A DNA stretch of 64,000 nucleotides from Adenophora triphylla var. japonica. Lineage: Eukaryota > Streptophyta > Magnoliopsida > Asterales > Campanulaceae. A model generated the notes under the pieces. It worked only from the letters and a program-made list of their open reading frames with translations. It was not told the origin of the DNA and did no database searches. The stretch lies in assembly GCA_022495995.1 (NCBI GenBank), contig JAFEMH010001352.1, forward strand, positions 424,012 to 488,011, read 5' to 3'. Below are positions 43,758-53,422 of this stretch, piece after piece (the stretch's first letter is position 1; the number at the start of each line of letters is the position of its first letter). The position numbers were made by a program, and so were the translations under genes.

Positions 43758-45069
43758 AATGTTGGTGGTCTCAGCGGCCTTCTTAGAGGTCCGCGGCCCT
43801 CTATCCCCCTCCCGCGGTCATCTTCTTCGGTCTCGAGCTCGAGGAGCCAAAAGAGACGGTGGGGTCACCACGGGCGAGGAGCCACCTCCGATTCAACCTC
43901 ACTTTCGGTTCCGGTCACCTCGAAATCGAAAATTCGAAGTTCCTCACGCTGTTTGCTCGGCTCGGTGTCCCCGCCACAAGCCGCGGAGCACGACGGGGGA
44001 AAGATGGTACTCGGGGCGAGAACATCTAGAGGGTCACTCGGGGTCCCGCTCTCGGTGCCCGCGAATTGCTTGATTGGTCGAGTCCGTTAGTTCACACTTT
44101 TCCCGATCACAAACTACTTCGGGGACGCGAATCGCTCTCCTCGCTAATTCAACGGCGTTCGGGCCGAGCCTCTCTCGCGGGAAACACACTGAAAACCCCC
44201 GTCACAAAATTTCTCGGCCTCTTGGTATCCCCCTAACACCAAAACATCACCGTTCCTTTTTACCCTTTTATCCTTGGCCTCCCACAAGGGGTGGGACAAA
44301 GGCCCCCATTGGGATTTTCGCAGAAATATTGGAAGCACTCAAGGGATAACCTAAGCCACCCATGGCCTACCTTCCTAAATATCCCCCTGTCCGTTTACAA
44401 GCGGCAAACAGATCTGGAGTGCTCCCGTCTCCTAACTGCTATGGGACGGCGGGGTCCAAACTCTCGAGTAGTCATTATTCAGAAACCAGAAATAAAAGAA
44501 AAAACAGAAGGAGATGAAGGAGAAAGCACCCAACGTTACTTACGAGAGAAAGATTGAGAGAAGGATTCGGAAAGCAGTAGCAAGAAAATCGCAGCAAGAA
44601 ATTTCTCTCAAAGGCTCTCTGAAGGTTTGGAAACGGTAAAAAGGGTTTGAGGTTTAAGGGTTTGGTATTTATAAGGCCTACCTATACGGGTTAACCCGTT
44701 AACCCGTATTAATTAGCCCACAAATCCTACCTCGGACCCTGAACCGTCTCCAACGTTTGAAAATTCGAAAAATTAAATACCCTTTGCATTTATTGCCCCC
44801 CCTTGAACGAGCGACACGTACCCCTGTACGTACCACTAACCCGTCTTTTCATACGCGAGGGCCCACTGTGCCGGGAGGCACGCCATGCGAGGGACCACGT
44901 GTCACTCAGCTGGTGCCTCCCGACGTTCCACTTTGGCCCGTAGGGCCAAGCAACGAGACAACAAAAACGCTAACTGCGGTGCTCGCTCGAGGAGCAGTTA
45001 AAAGCAGACCGAGCTTCTAGTAGCTCCTCACTCTGACCATAAATAATCACACTTGGAGCTAGGGGCCAT
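43758..45069. other. G2 region between antisense ORF and 3' LTR
   Basis: Probably promoter and leader of the antisense ORF plus 3' untranslated region of the sense transcript, ending with the purine tract GGAGCTAGGGGCC. On the minus strand TATAAATACC at about 44,665 could be the antisense promoter. The overlapping ORFs on both strands have no recognised domain. Confidence 0.45.
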
Positions 45070-45927
45070 TGATGAGCCCGAATCTCTTGGGACCGGGCGC
45101 GCTCGGTCTAGTCCAAGGAACCGGTGACGTGGCGGTTCCTAGACCGGCTGGAGGGAAGACCGCGGACAAAATAGGCCACTTGTGGTGAGCCAGTGTCCCT
45201 CCTCGCATCGTCCCCATCGAGGACCATTGGGACCACCTGCTCGGCCGGATCCGTGCCGCGTGAGTCATGCCGCATCAACCGTGCTCGCGTCATATATCTT
45301 TGACCGCGGGCACGACGTTGACCGCGGGCACATCTTCTTCCCGGTTAATGTCGAAAGCCTTGCTTGAGCAAGTTAGCTTAAACTACGCTCAGGCAGGCCA
45401 CTGCCCACAGAGCTCCCCATCACGCATTCAATGCGGCTCGGTCCGGCGCCTACTATTCCATTTAATGCACTAAGCCGGCTACACGGCTCATGTCACTTTC
45501 AGCCATGTCCCACAGACGGTCAATGTTCCCTCACACGACGGGGACCCAATTAGGCTGCGGACACGTGTTCTTTGGTCAAATACCAAAAGTGCCTACAAGG
45601 GCTGATCTCATTGCTTACCTCAACAAGCACCATTGCATTGCCTATAAATAGAAGGCCTTTACCCCCTTGGGCAAGGTAAGTTCCAAATACAATTGAGTAA
45701 GCTCTATTACTCTCTAAACCTAAACACACACACACACTCGAAAGGTATTGAAAGCCTTATTACTCGGTATTCTTACTCTCACACCCGAGGGCCTGAGTTG
45801 GAGTAACATCCAACTTTGACCTTAACGGTGCTTGTTTGTGTTGTGATCTAGGTACATCAAACCATCAAATATATCCTAGCCAGATATCCTTGAACCGCTC
45901 CTGACCCCAAAAGCTGTGGCGTCATCA
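45070..45927 (+). repeat. 3' LTR of gypsy G2
   Basis: 858 bp. TATAAATA at 45,643-45,650. TG...CA ends are shared with the 5' LTR. Ends 217 bp upstream of the PUP copy 2 start codon, same strand. Confidence 0.93.
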
Positions 45928-47518
45928 AATATATTCTTAGAGCTCAAGGACAGCCAGTACCCTTGGTTATGGTTAAGTTTGTAAAACAACTGTTAGCCTC
46001 AAAATTATTATAGTGTCCCATTATCATCACAAGAATATATTCATCCAAAACTAGCCCTCACTCATTTTCAGATTGATAAATAGCTAATTTTGGTCTTCAA
46101 TTCAAACAAGGAAGGAACATTAACATCGATCTGTCTCTAAGAATATGGCTCAGCCTTTGCAATACAGGTGGTGGCTACGAATAACCATCTTTACCATATG
46201 CATCCTTGGTGGCCAATCAATCGCCACACTCTTGCTTAGGCTGTATTTCGACAAAGGAGGAAAGAGTCAATGGATGGCAACTCTTGTGCAAATGGTAGGC
46301 TTTCCAATCCTCATTCCCTTCATGTTCATCTTTATCTATCCTGCAAGAAAACACACAGTACCCTCTCAAAAAACTCCTTCCTCCAAACCTTCTTTCTCAA
46401 TCCTCTTGTCACTCTATATTTTCCTTGGGCTTCTTTTTGCTATAAATTGCTCCTTGGTCACTCTTGGCGTCGCAAATCTACCCGTGTCCACCTTTTCTCT
46501 AATATTGGCAAGTCAACTGGCCTTCAACGCGGTATTTTCCTACTTTCTCAATGCCCAAAAGTTCACTCCTCTTATCATCAACTCTCTTTTTCTTATCACC
46601 ATTTCCTCCGTTCTTCTTGTATTCCAAACCAATGACCAACAAGGATCCTCATCTAACAAAATCTCTAAAGCCAAATATGCCCTTGGTTTCTTATGCACCG
46701 TAGGTGGAGCCGCTACTGGGGGATTACTTCTCTCCGTAACCCAATTTTCTTTCAGAAAGATTGTGAAAACGACAACATTGAAAGTGGTATTCGATTTGGT
46801 CATCTACCAATGCTTAGTCTCGTCTATTTTGATTGTCATGTGTCTTTTCGTGAGCAAAGAGTGGAAGACTCTAAAGGGGAGATGGAAGGATATAAGCTTG
46901 GAAGGGTATCCTATGTGATAACTTTGGTTGGGGCAGCCATGTCTTGGCAAGTTTTTGACATGGGTTTGATTGGGTTGGTCTTTGAGGTGTCTTCATTGTT
47001 CTCAATATCATAAGTGCTGTGGGTTTGCCTATTGTGCCCATTTTTGCTGTAGTGTTCTTCCATGACAACATGAGTGGAGTGAAGGTGATTGCATTGTTGT
47101 TGGCGATTTGGGGATTCATTTCCTACATTTATCAGGAATATCTCGACGACTCTAAGTCCAAGACTGAAGCTAGTGATGATGTAAATGAAGTTTCTCTCAC
47201 AGAAAGGGTCTAGGTGATGGAATGCATTCAGAAAATTTGTGTGATTGTACTTGCAATTGATTTCTCAAGGGGACTCCCATGCATGCTCGTTTGTTATGCA
47301 ATAATGATCATTTCATTCTGTCTTATTTGCTGGTTTGATATTCCTCAAGGGAAATTGATTTGGATATAATTTCAAACCTACCCACTCTCTGAGTTTTTAC
47401 TTTTCTTTTTGGATTGCATCAAAATAAGGTTTTATTACTTAAAATAATGAACAATGAGATTAGCCAACTTGCTACTACGGTCACAATAACAACTCGCTTA
47501 CTATTATCTACCAATTTT
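45928..47518 (+). repeat. Duplication unit 2, part right of gypsy insertion
   Basis: Continues unit 2 from AATAT: proximal promoter, coding region and 3' flank of the second PUP copy. It is near-identical to 28,416-29,992 with scattered indels; one insertion (AGTGTCCCATTATC) lies near 46,012. Confidence 0.93.
46145..47213 (+). pseudogene. Purine permease (PUP family), copy 2, frameshifted
   Basis: Identical or nearly so to copy 1 for the first 248 codons. One G is missing in the GGGGG run at about 46,877 (AAAGGGGAGATGG versus AAAGGGGGAGATGG), which turns the frame into GRWKDISLEGYPM and a stop after 257 residues. A second single-base deletion (TTCTCAATATC versus TTCTCCAATATC) lies at about 47,003. 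The two do not restore the frame, so the last three or so membrane segments, including the conserved C-terminal LLAIWGFISYIYQEY, are lost. The promoter is separated from its distal part by gypsy G2. Both deletions are in homonucleotide runs, so assembly error is possible and would make this an intact 356-residue gene. Confidence 0.88.
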
Positions 47519-47684
47519 TTCTCTCATACTTTACTTTTTATACTCAAATCAATTAACTTTTCTTAATTATTATACAAAATCAAAATAAAACTCTTATTAT
47601 TATGAGACGGAGAGAGTATTAATTTTTAGTGGTAATGGATTATTGATGAAGAGATGAACTTAATTGAAGGGTAATATCTCACTT
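47519..47684. other. Short intergenic spacer with Stowaway-like remnant
   Basis: Contains TGAGACGGAGAGAGTATT at 47,606-47,623, resembling a decayed Stowaway terminus of the kind found at 28,035-28,050. No gene. Confidence 0.45.
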
Positions 47685-48279
47685 CACTACAAGAAAATTG
47701 TCTAATAGCGACGAATGTTAGCGACGGAAAAAAATCCGTCAGAAATAACGACAGATCTCCGACAAAAATGAAGTGACATGTCTTTGACAAATATACCGGA
47801 CCAGTTCTACGACGAAATATATTTCATCGCTATATCCATCATAATGCTGCGGTAATACTACGTCAAAAAGTGCGGGTTTTTTCCCGACAACTTACCTACG
47901 GAATTAACGACGGATTTTAAAAAAAATTAACGAGGGATGTTTTTCGTCGCTAGATAAATTAAAAATTTTAAAAATATTTTTTCTTTTACGACTTACCGAC
48001 GGACATAACGACGAATTTCAAAAAAATAACGAGGGATGTTTTTCGTCGCTATATAAATTTGAAAAAAATTAAAATATTTATTCTTTTACACATTACCGAC
48101 GTATATAACGACGGATTTTTTTAAAAAATTAACGAGTGATGCTTCGCTATATAAATTAAAAATAAAAAAGAAATGTTGGTGCGATTGGCCTAACTCTTGT
48201 GCGGCCGGCCTTACTCCTCGGCCTATGTTTGTGCGGTCGCCCTAATCACAAATAAACAAAGAGTCAGCAGCGCCTCCCT

Positions 48280-49690
48280 TCTCTTTCAAATTTCAATTTT
48301 CCTATATCCAAATCCCTTCCTCTCTCTTCCCGTTTTCTCTCTCTTCCCTCCCCGTTCTCTCAACAATCAACAACGACGACATCCAAATCCCTTTCTCTCT
48401 CTTCCCGTTTTGTCTCTCTTCCCGTTCTCTCAACAATCCGACGATCAAACAATCAACAACGACGACGATCAATTGACGAAGAAGTACGAACGACGACTTG
48501 CCAAACTAGGGTTTTGTTGAAGCTCCGATTCTGCCATTTTCCAAATCATCTTCTCGTTACAGGTTAGCAAGGTCAGGTCAGTTCTTCCCCCCCCCCTCTG
48601 TAATTTTTCACTGTTTCTATTGGGGCTGGTCCTTTGAATGCCTAATTCTCCATCTGCCAATCATGTTACACACAATCGTTAATTAGATTTATTATTTTTT
48701 TGATTTATTCTATATGTTGCTGTTTGATTCCAAATATTCCTTTTTGGTGAATAGAGATTTTGTGGTCTGTAGTTGTGGATGAGTTACAAATTCATTAAGA
48801 GTGTTCTTGGCCGGTTGGCCCCCTTATTCTGTTCTTTGACAAGTCTTTAGTTTCCTAGGTCTTATACAACTGTGTCTAGCCTATGACCTTGTGTGTGTGC
48901 CTCAGGGTGTAAATTTAGGAAGTTGAGAGTTCTCCCCCAGAAAAAAATATTTTTCTACAGCTTTTATCTTCTAAATCTCGAAAACGATGGTATTGAAAGA
49001 GTGGATTATCTTGTGAGTTGAGTGGACTTTTTGTCTGATTTTTTGATTTAAGCCATTCAGTGGATGAAGTTCTTTGGTTATATGGGGTGAACCACGTTGA
49101 ATCTCATGTTTCTGGGTATTTTACTTGTTTCAGCTGGCATGTTTCTCCGAATTAGTTATTTGCATAGTCATTAGCAGGGTGCCATGCTAATCTTAGAACT
49201 CAGGCATCAAAGTTCTTGGGCCTATATAATCGACCTGCTCGAAACGTAATTGGCTAAATTGTGACCTCACATGTAAATTATGTGATGTCTAACTAATAAC
49301 ATGCACAGCCACGAGAATTGAATCAAAAGTCAGGATTTTTTTTTGAGATCCCTTGCACTACTCTGCCAAGAAAGTTGAAAACTTTTGTTACATGTGTATA
49401 ATCCTGACTTTTATGTGGGTATTTGTGTGCCTAATTATGTAAGATTTCTGGGTTAACCTGACTGAAAGTCATTCTTCCTAAAATGAATATATGTGTTGTT
49501 GATTATGATTCCAATTTGGAATACTATACTCATAATTAGCCAAGAAAGTGATCTTAGTTTGAAATGTTCATTTTCTTTAGGCAGCAAGTATTTTTTTTTA
49601 CGAGATTTGAACCTTCACATGTAAATTCCGAGAGGGTGATCTCAATAGCTTTATTTTGCATTTCTTTTGTTGATGTTTTTTAATTTTGGT
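48280..49690 (+). other. CACTA 3 leader and putative intron
   Basis: A pyrimidine-rich leader with two copies of a ~75 bp unit (CCAAATCCCTTYCTCTCTCT ... GTTCTCTCAACAATC) at about 48,308-48,450, then about 1.1 kb of T-rich sequence before the transposase-associated domain, which looks like a 5' intron. The 107-residue ORF at 48,197-48,520 is low-complexity leader. Confidence 0.45.
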
Positions 49691-49699
49691 TTATTAGGT

Positions 49700-50560
49700 G
49701 TTAGAAGATGAATTTAGATCGCATTGGATGTTTAAACGTTGTTAAAATGGTTTTCTATCACAAAATTTTGTTAATGGAGTCGAGAAGTTTGTTGAATATG
49801 CTACTAGTCAAATTGAATGGATGGATGGTGCTAAAATTAAGTGTCCATGGAAGTTGGCTAAGTGTCGGAACCAAAGATTTCTTGATGTGGAAATGGTGAA
49901 GTTCCACTTGATAAAACATGGGTTTGTTCCCAATTACTATATTTGGGCATCCCAAGGAGAAAGAAATCTAACGCATGATGAGAACAGCAATACGGAGATC
50001 GGGAGGGTCATCACATGTTCGTGAAAATGTGCCAGATGCCTACACCACTATGATTTTCGATGCAGCTGGCCCAAATTTTAGTGTTGACGACGACATTGAG
50101 GAGCCACCAAATCCTGAGGCTAAAAAGTTTTATGATATGTTGGAAGCTTCTAAAAACAGTTGTGGCCCGGGTGCGAGAAGCACTCTGAATTATCTCTTGT
50201 AGCTCGACTAATGAGTTTGAAGTTTGAGAACTGAATCTCTGAAAAATGTTTTGATCAGATGACCGAGATTATGAAGGAGATTGTTCCCGCTAACTTCTAT
50301 GAAAGTAAGAAGCTGATGCGCGGGATGGGGTTACCGGTCGAGAAGATTGATTGATGCTATAATGGTTGTATGATCTATTGGGGTGAGGATTCACATTTAA
50401 CAACTTGCAAATTTTGTGATCATCCTCGGTTTAAAAAAGCTAGTGGGGGGGGGCATGAAGCGCCAAAAGATCAATATTGCGAACAAGCAAATGTATTCCT
50501 ACTAGTTTTTCGCTTTATGTCATATTAGATTATGGATTCTTACACCAAAGGGTTTATAGA
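49700..50560 (+). pseudogene. CACTA 3 transposase, N-terminal part (Transposase-associated + TNP2 start)
   Basis: Across frames: KFVEYATSQIEWMDGAKIKC, PWKLAKCRNQRFLDVEMVKF, HLIKHGFVPNYYIWASQGE (Transposase-associated domain), then SVDDDIEEPPNPEAKKFYDM, LEASKNSCGPGA, MTEIMKEIVPANFYESKKLM, GLPVEKID, GCMIYWGEDSHLTTCKFC and the start of the next TNP2 block (INIANKQMY). The order is right for a CACTA transposase, but the catalytic remainder is missing. Frameshifts occur near 49,800, 50,190 and 50,350. Confidence 0.88.
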
Positions 50561-50640
50561 GACGCTTCCAGATAGTTCAAATTTGTTCATTGATCTTAAG
50601 TGACGTTCCATTAAGCCATATATCCACTTATTGCGAACAG

Positions 50641-52070
50641 ACTGATCTACAAAGTTTTAGCCCGATTGATCGAGCCAAAATTGTATTTGGGTCAATTCCG
50701 AACGCAATCAACGAATTGGATACTGGATATGCCTCAATCAATCTGAAAAAGAAGAAAAAACAATAAACAAAGTCGTGGCTCCACTTGGCGAATGCCCTCG
50801 GCTTGAGTAAGTATTGATTGAGAGAGAATAAGAAAAGAATAGAGAATAGAAAATATACGATTTTGGAGATATCCTCTCTTATTTATAGATGATAGGTGAA
50901 TTAATCCTCGAATAGGGTTACGAATTGGAGTTAGATATGAAAAGTATATCTTGACCATAAGTAGAATCCTTCGTACGCTAGAATCCTTGTGGGAGTATGA
51001 TTGTGCGAGCACAATCATGCTCGGCTTAAGCAGAAGCAAGGGCGGTCGATTGTGTTCAATAATCTCTCTTTGATTCGTGCTCGTGAGCTCGGTCGACACC
51101 GAGCTCGCCCTTGTGTATCCTTGATTGACCCGACTTGTTCCCCGTGGTCCGAGAGGTGCAGGTCAGAGCTCGGGCTGCGAACGGCCATCAGAGCTCGTTC
51201 TCGTGGGTAGAGGCTTTCTCGCGAACCTATCGATAAGTTTCTTAGGCCTCCGTGTAATCGAGGAGGCCGAGTGAGCCTCCGTGGGTCATGACCGAACAAG
51301 TAAGTACTTGGGTTATTGCTTTCGGTGACCTCCTGCTTTCCTAATAGAGTAAGGGGAGAGTAGGAAGCACTGAAAGATTGGCAGGTGCTCGCTTGAGTTG
51401 TTGGACACGATCGAGTGGGCGGAGGTGAATAGGTGGAATGTCGAGGGGCTTTGTGAGGGTAGAACACGTGGGAGACAGCGGGTGCCTAATACGGAGCATT
51501 TTGAATTTCAAGAGCGTCGTCATTACCTTTTCATCATTCTTTGAGTGGGAATCAAGATTTGACATTCCGCCTTAGGAAGGCGCGCATTCATTTAAGTTGA
51601 CCCGATACCCGGATTTTGGCAGTGAACTCCCAAACGGGTCGGCGTAGAAAAGGTCTGTCTCCTCCCCCTTTTCATTCTTTATGTTTCCAATTCTTACGAG
51701 AGCGAAGCAAGAGCAAACCGAGGAGCCTTTACGAAGTGAAATTCCGGCAACCGTACTTCCTCTTTTCAACCAAAGTTCGATCAATCTTTTCTTTGATTCG
51801 GTATCTTCCACTTTCCTTTACTCTTCCGTATCTTTGTTAGGTAATTTTACACCTTATTTTGAGTCACATTGTGTTTAGCCATTAGCTAAGGTGAAATCCC
51901 ACCGGAGAATATGAAGTTTTCGACTATCCAGAGGGTTTTGAATGTTTTTTTGTTTTCTTTTTCAAAAATGGTGCCCGAGTTCACGAGGGTTGTGGGATAT
52001 TCATTGTACTGTTACCATGAAAAGACCAAGTTGATATACCACTGTTAAATAGTCAATGTAACACAAAACT
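50641..52070 (-). other. Unclassified repeat-like region, LTR-like features
   Basis: No recognised protein. On the minus strand TATAAATA lies at 50,879-50,886, and the GC-rich part (51,000-51,300) with repeated GAGCTCG motifs looks like an LTR U3/R region, but TG...CA borders and a target duplication could not be found. Minus-strand frames 51,015-51,467 and 51,572-51,811 have no known domain. Confidence 0.3.
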
Positions 52071-52075
52071 GTAAT

Positions 52076-52877
52076 TGATAACGCCTCGACTTTTGGGGGT
52101 CCACTTGTTTTTAAGATATCTGGCTTGATAATGGTTTGTACCTAGAACACAGCAACAACAATGAGCACCGTTAAGGTCAAAGTCGGAGTTTAGTCCAGCT
52201 CAGGCCCGGGTGTGAGAGTAAGATCTCTTGAAGATTTATGACCGAGAAATAAGACTTGGAATGTCTTGAGTGAGTTGTATGTTTAGGGTTTAGACAATGT
52301 GGCTTACAAATATAATTTGATACTTACCTTGTTCGTGGGGACAAAGGTTGATATATATAGCATGAGGGAGCTGCTCGCTGACGTCAGCCCTAAGAATATC
52401 TTTGTCTTTGACCTAGGACATGTGTCCGCGCCTGGTTGGGTCTGTGTCAGTAAAGTGAGATTTGCTGCAAAGTGAGATTTGGTGCGAGAGGATGTCTAGA
52501 AAGGACATGTATAGAGGATAGTTGGCGTGACACATTAATGGCATAGTAGGCGTCGAGCCATCATTTAATGCGATGGGTGCAATAGGCTTATTGGTGTCGA
52601 GCCGATGCGGAATCTTGCTCTACAAGCTTTGGCTTTGCTTAGGGAGTGCGGTGAGATAGCAGGAATGCAGTATGAGCCCGCGGTCGACATTGTCGGCGCG
52701 ATTATGGAGATCGCGGTCACGATTGATATGCGGGTCTTGACTCTAGCGCTCTAGCTATTCGCGCGGTCTTTGACTCGGCGGTCTTTAGGAGCCAGCGGAT
52801 TACATGATATGCCACGTCATGTTGGGCATTTTGGGCGGATCGAGCTTTGGGTCCGGTCTAATATATCGGGCTCATCA
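52076..52877 (-). repeat. 3' LTR of gypsy G3
   Basis: 802 bp, minus orientation, TG...CA ends, with a TATATATA-type element at about 52,351. Confidence 0.9.
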
Positions 52878-53422
52878 GTGGCCCTAGCTTTGAGCGAGGA
52901 GCTAATTATTCTAAGCTCGGTCGGCGGTCGGATCGGCGATGCGGCCGCGAAGTGTTGTGCTTTTATTTGGTCTTTTCTTAGACTCCCTTACATATGGCAC
53001 GTGTGAGAAGCACGTGAGGGGAGTTTGGTGGAAGTTGGTAGAAGCTTTGGTGCAACTTCCCAGATTCAGTGGGCCCCTTAAGCGTAGCGCCCGGTGTCGG
53101 GTACGGAGGATACGTGTCTCGATGTTAAGAGGCGCCGTAAATGCCCAGCGCGATAATTTGAAATTTAAAACGATGGCGTCGGTTCGTGATTCGAGGAAAC
53201 AGTTTGTGGGCTATTGTAATACGGGTCGACGTATCAAACCCTTCCTCCTTCAAAATCTTTTTTCACCTTCGGACTTTCAATCTTGCTTAGAGAGAAAATT
53301 TTCTTAGAGAGAGAAAGTTTGCCTTCTGCTTCCTCAAGCATTTCCTTCCGTCTTTCCCGTAAGTATTATTTGTTTTCATCTCCTTCTCCTTCTCCATCTC
53401 TTTATTTCTTCTGTTTCTTAGG

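Larger units (their letters stand above)
30350..45927 (+). mobile_element. Ty3/gypsy retrotransposon G2, Tat-like, two LTRs, TSD AATAT
   Basis: 15,578 bp between exact AATAT duplications (30,345-30,349 and 45,928-45,932). LTRs of 831 and 858 bp both run TGATGAGCCC...GGCGTCATCA. A likely primer-binding region GTGGTTCCATTGCCGGGAAA follows the 5' LTR, and the purine tract GGAGCTAGGGGCC precedes the 3' LTR. The domain order gag, protease, RT, RNase H, integrase, antisense ORF is that of Tat-lineage gypsy elements. A ~2.5 kb foreign insertion lies at about 35,037-37,575. All ORFs are broken by indels. The two LTRs differ by many small indels and substitutions, so the insertion is old or the assembly is noisy here. 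Confidence 0.93.
47685..50640 (+). mobile_element. CACTA element 3, 5' part only
   Basis: Starts CACTACAAGAAAATTGTC at 47,685, preceded by CTT. Subterminal motifs (AACGACGGATTT..., GATGTTTTTCGTCGCTA) extend to about 48,170. A plus-strand transposase gene start follows at about 49,700-50,560. No right terminus is found; the TNP2 homology stops at about 50,500, so the element is truncated. Its terminal and subterminal sequences differ from CACTA 1 and 2, so it is another family. Confidence 0.85.

Noticed and set aside
43351..44073. 240-residue plus-strand ORF
   Set aside because: Lies opposite the gypsy antisense ORF; Arg/Ser-rich with no recognisable domain, so probably a shadow of GC-rich DNA.
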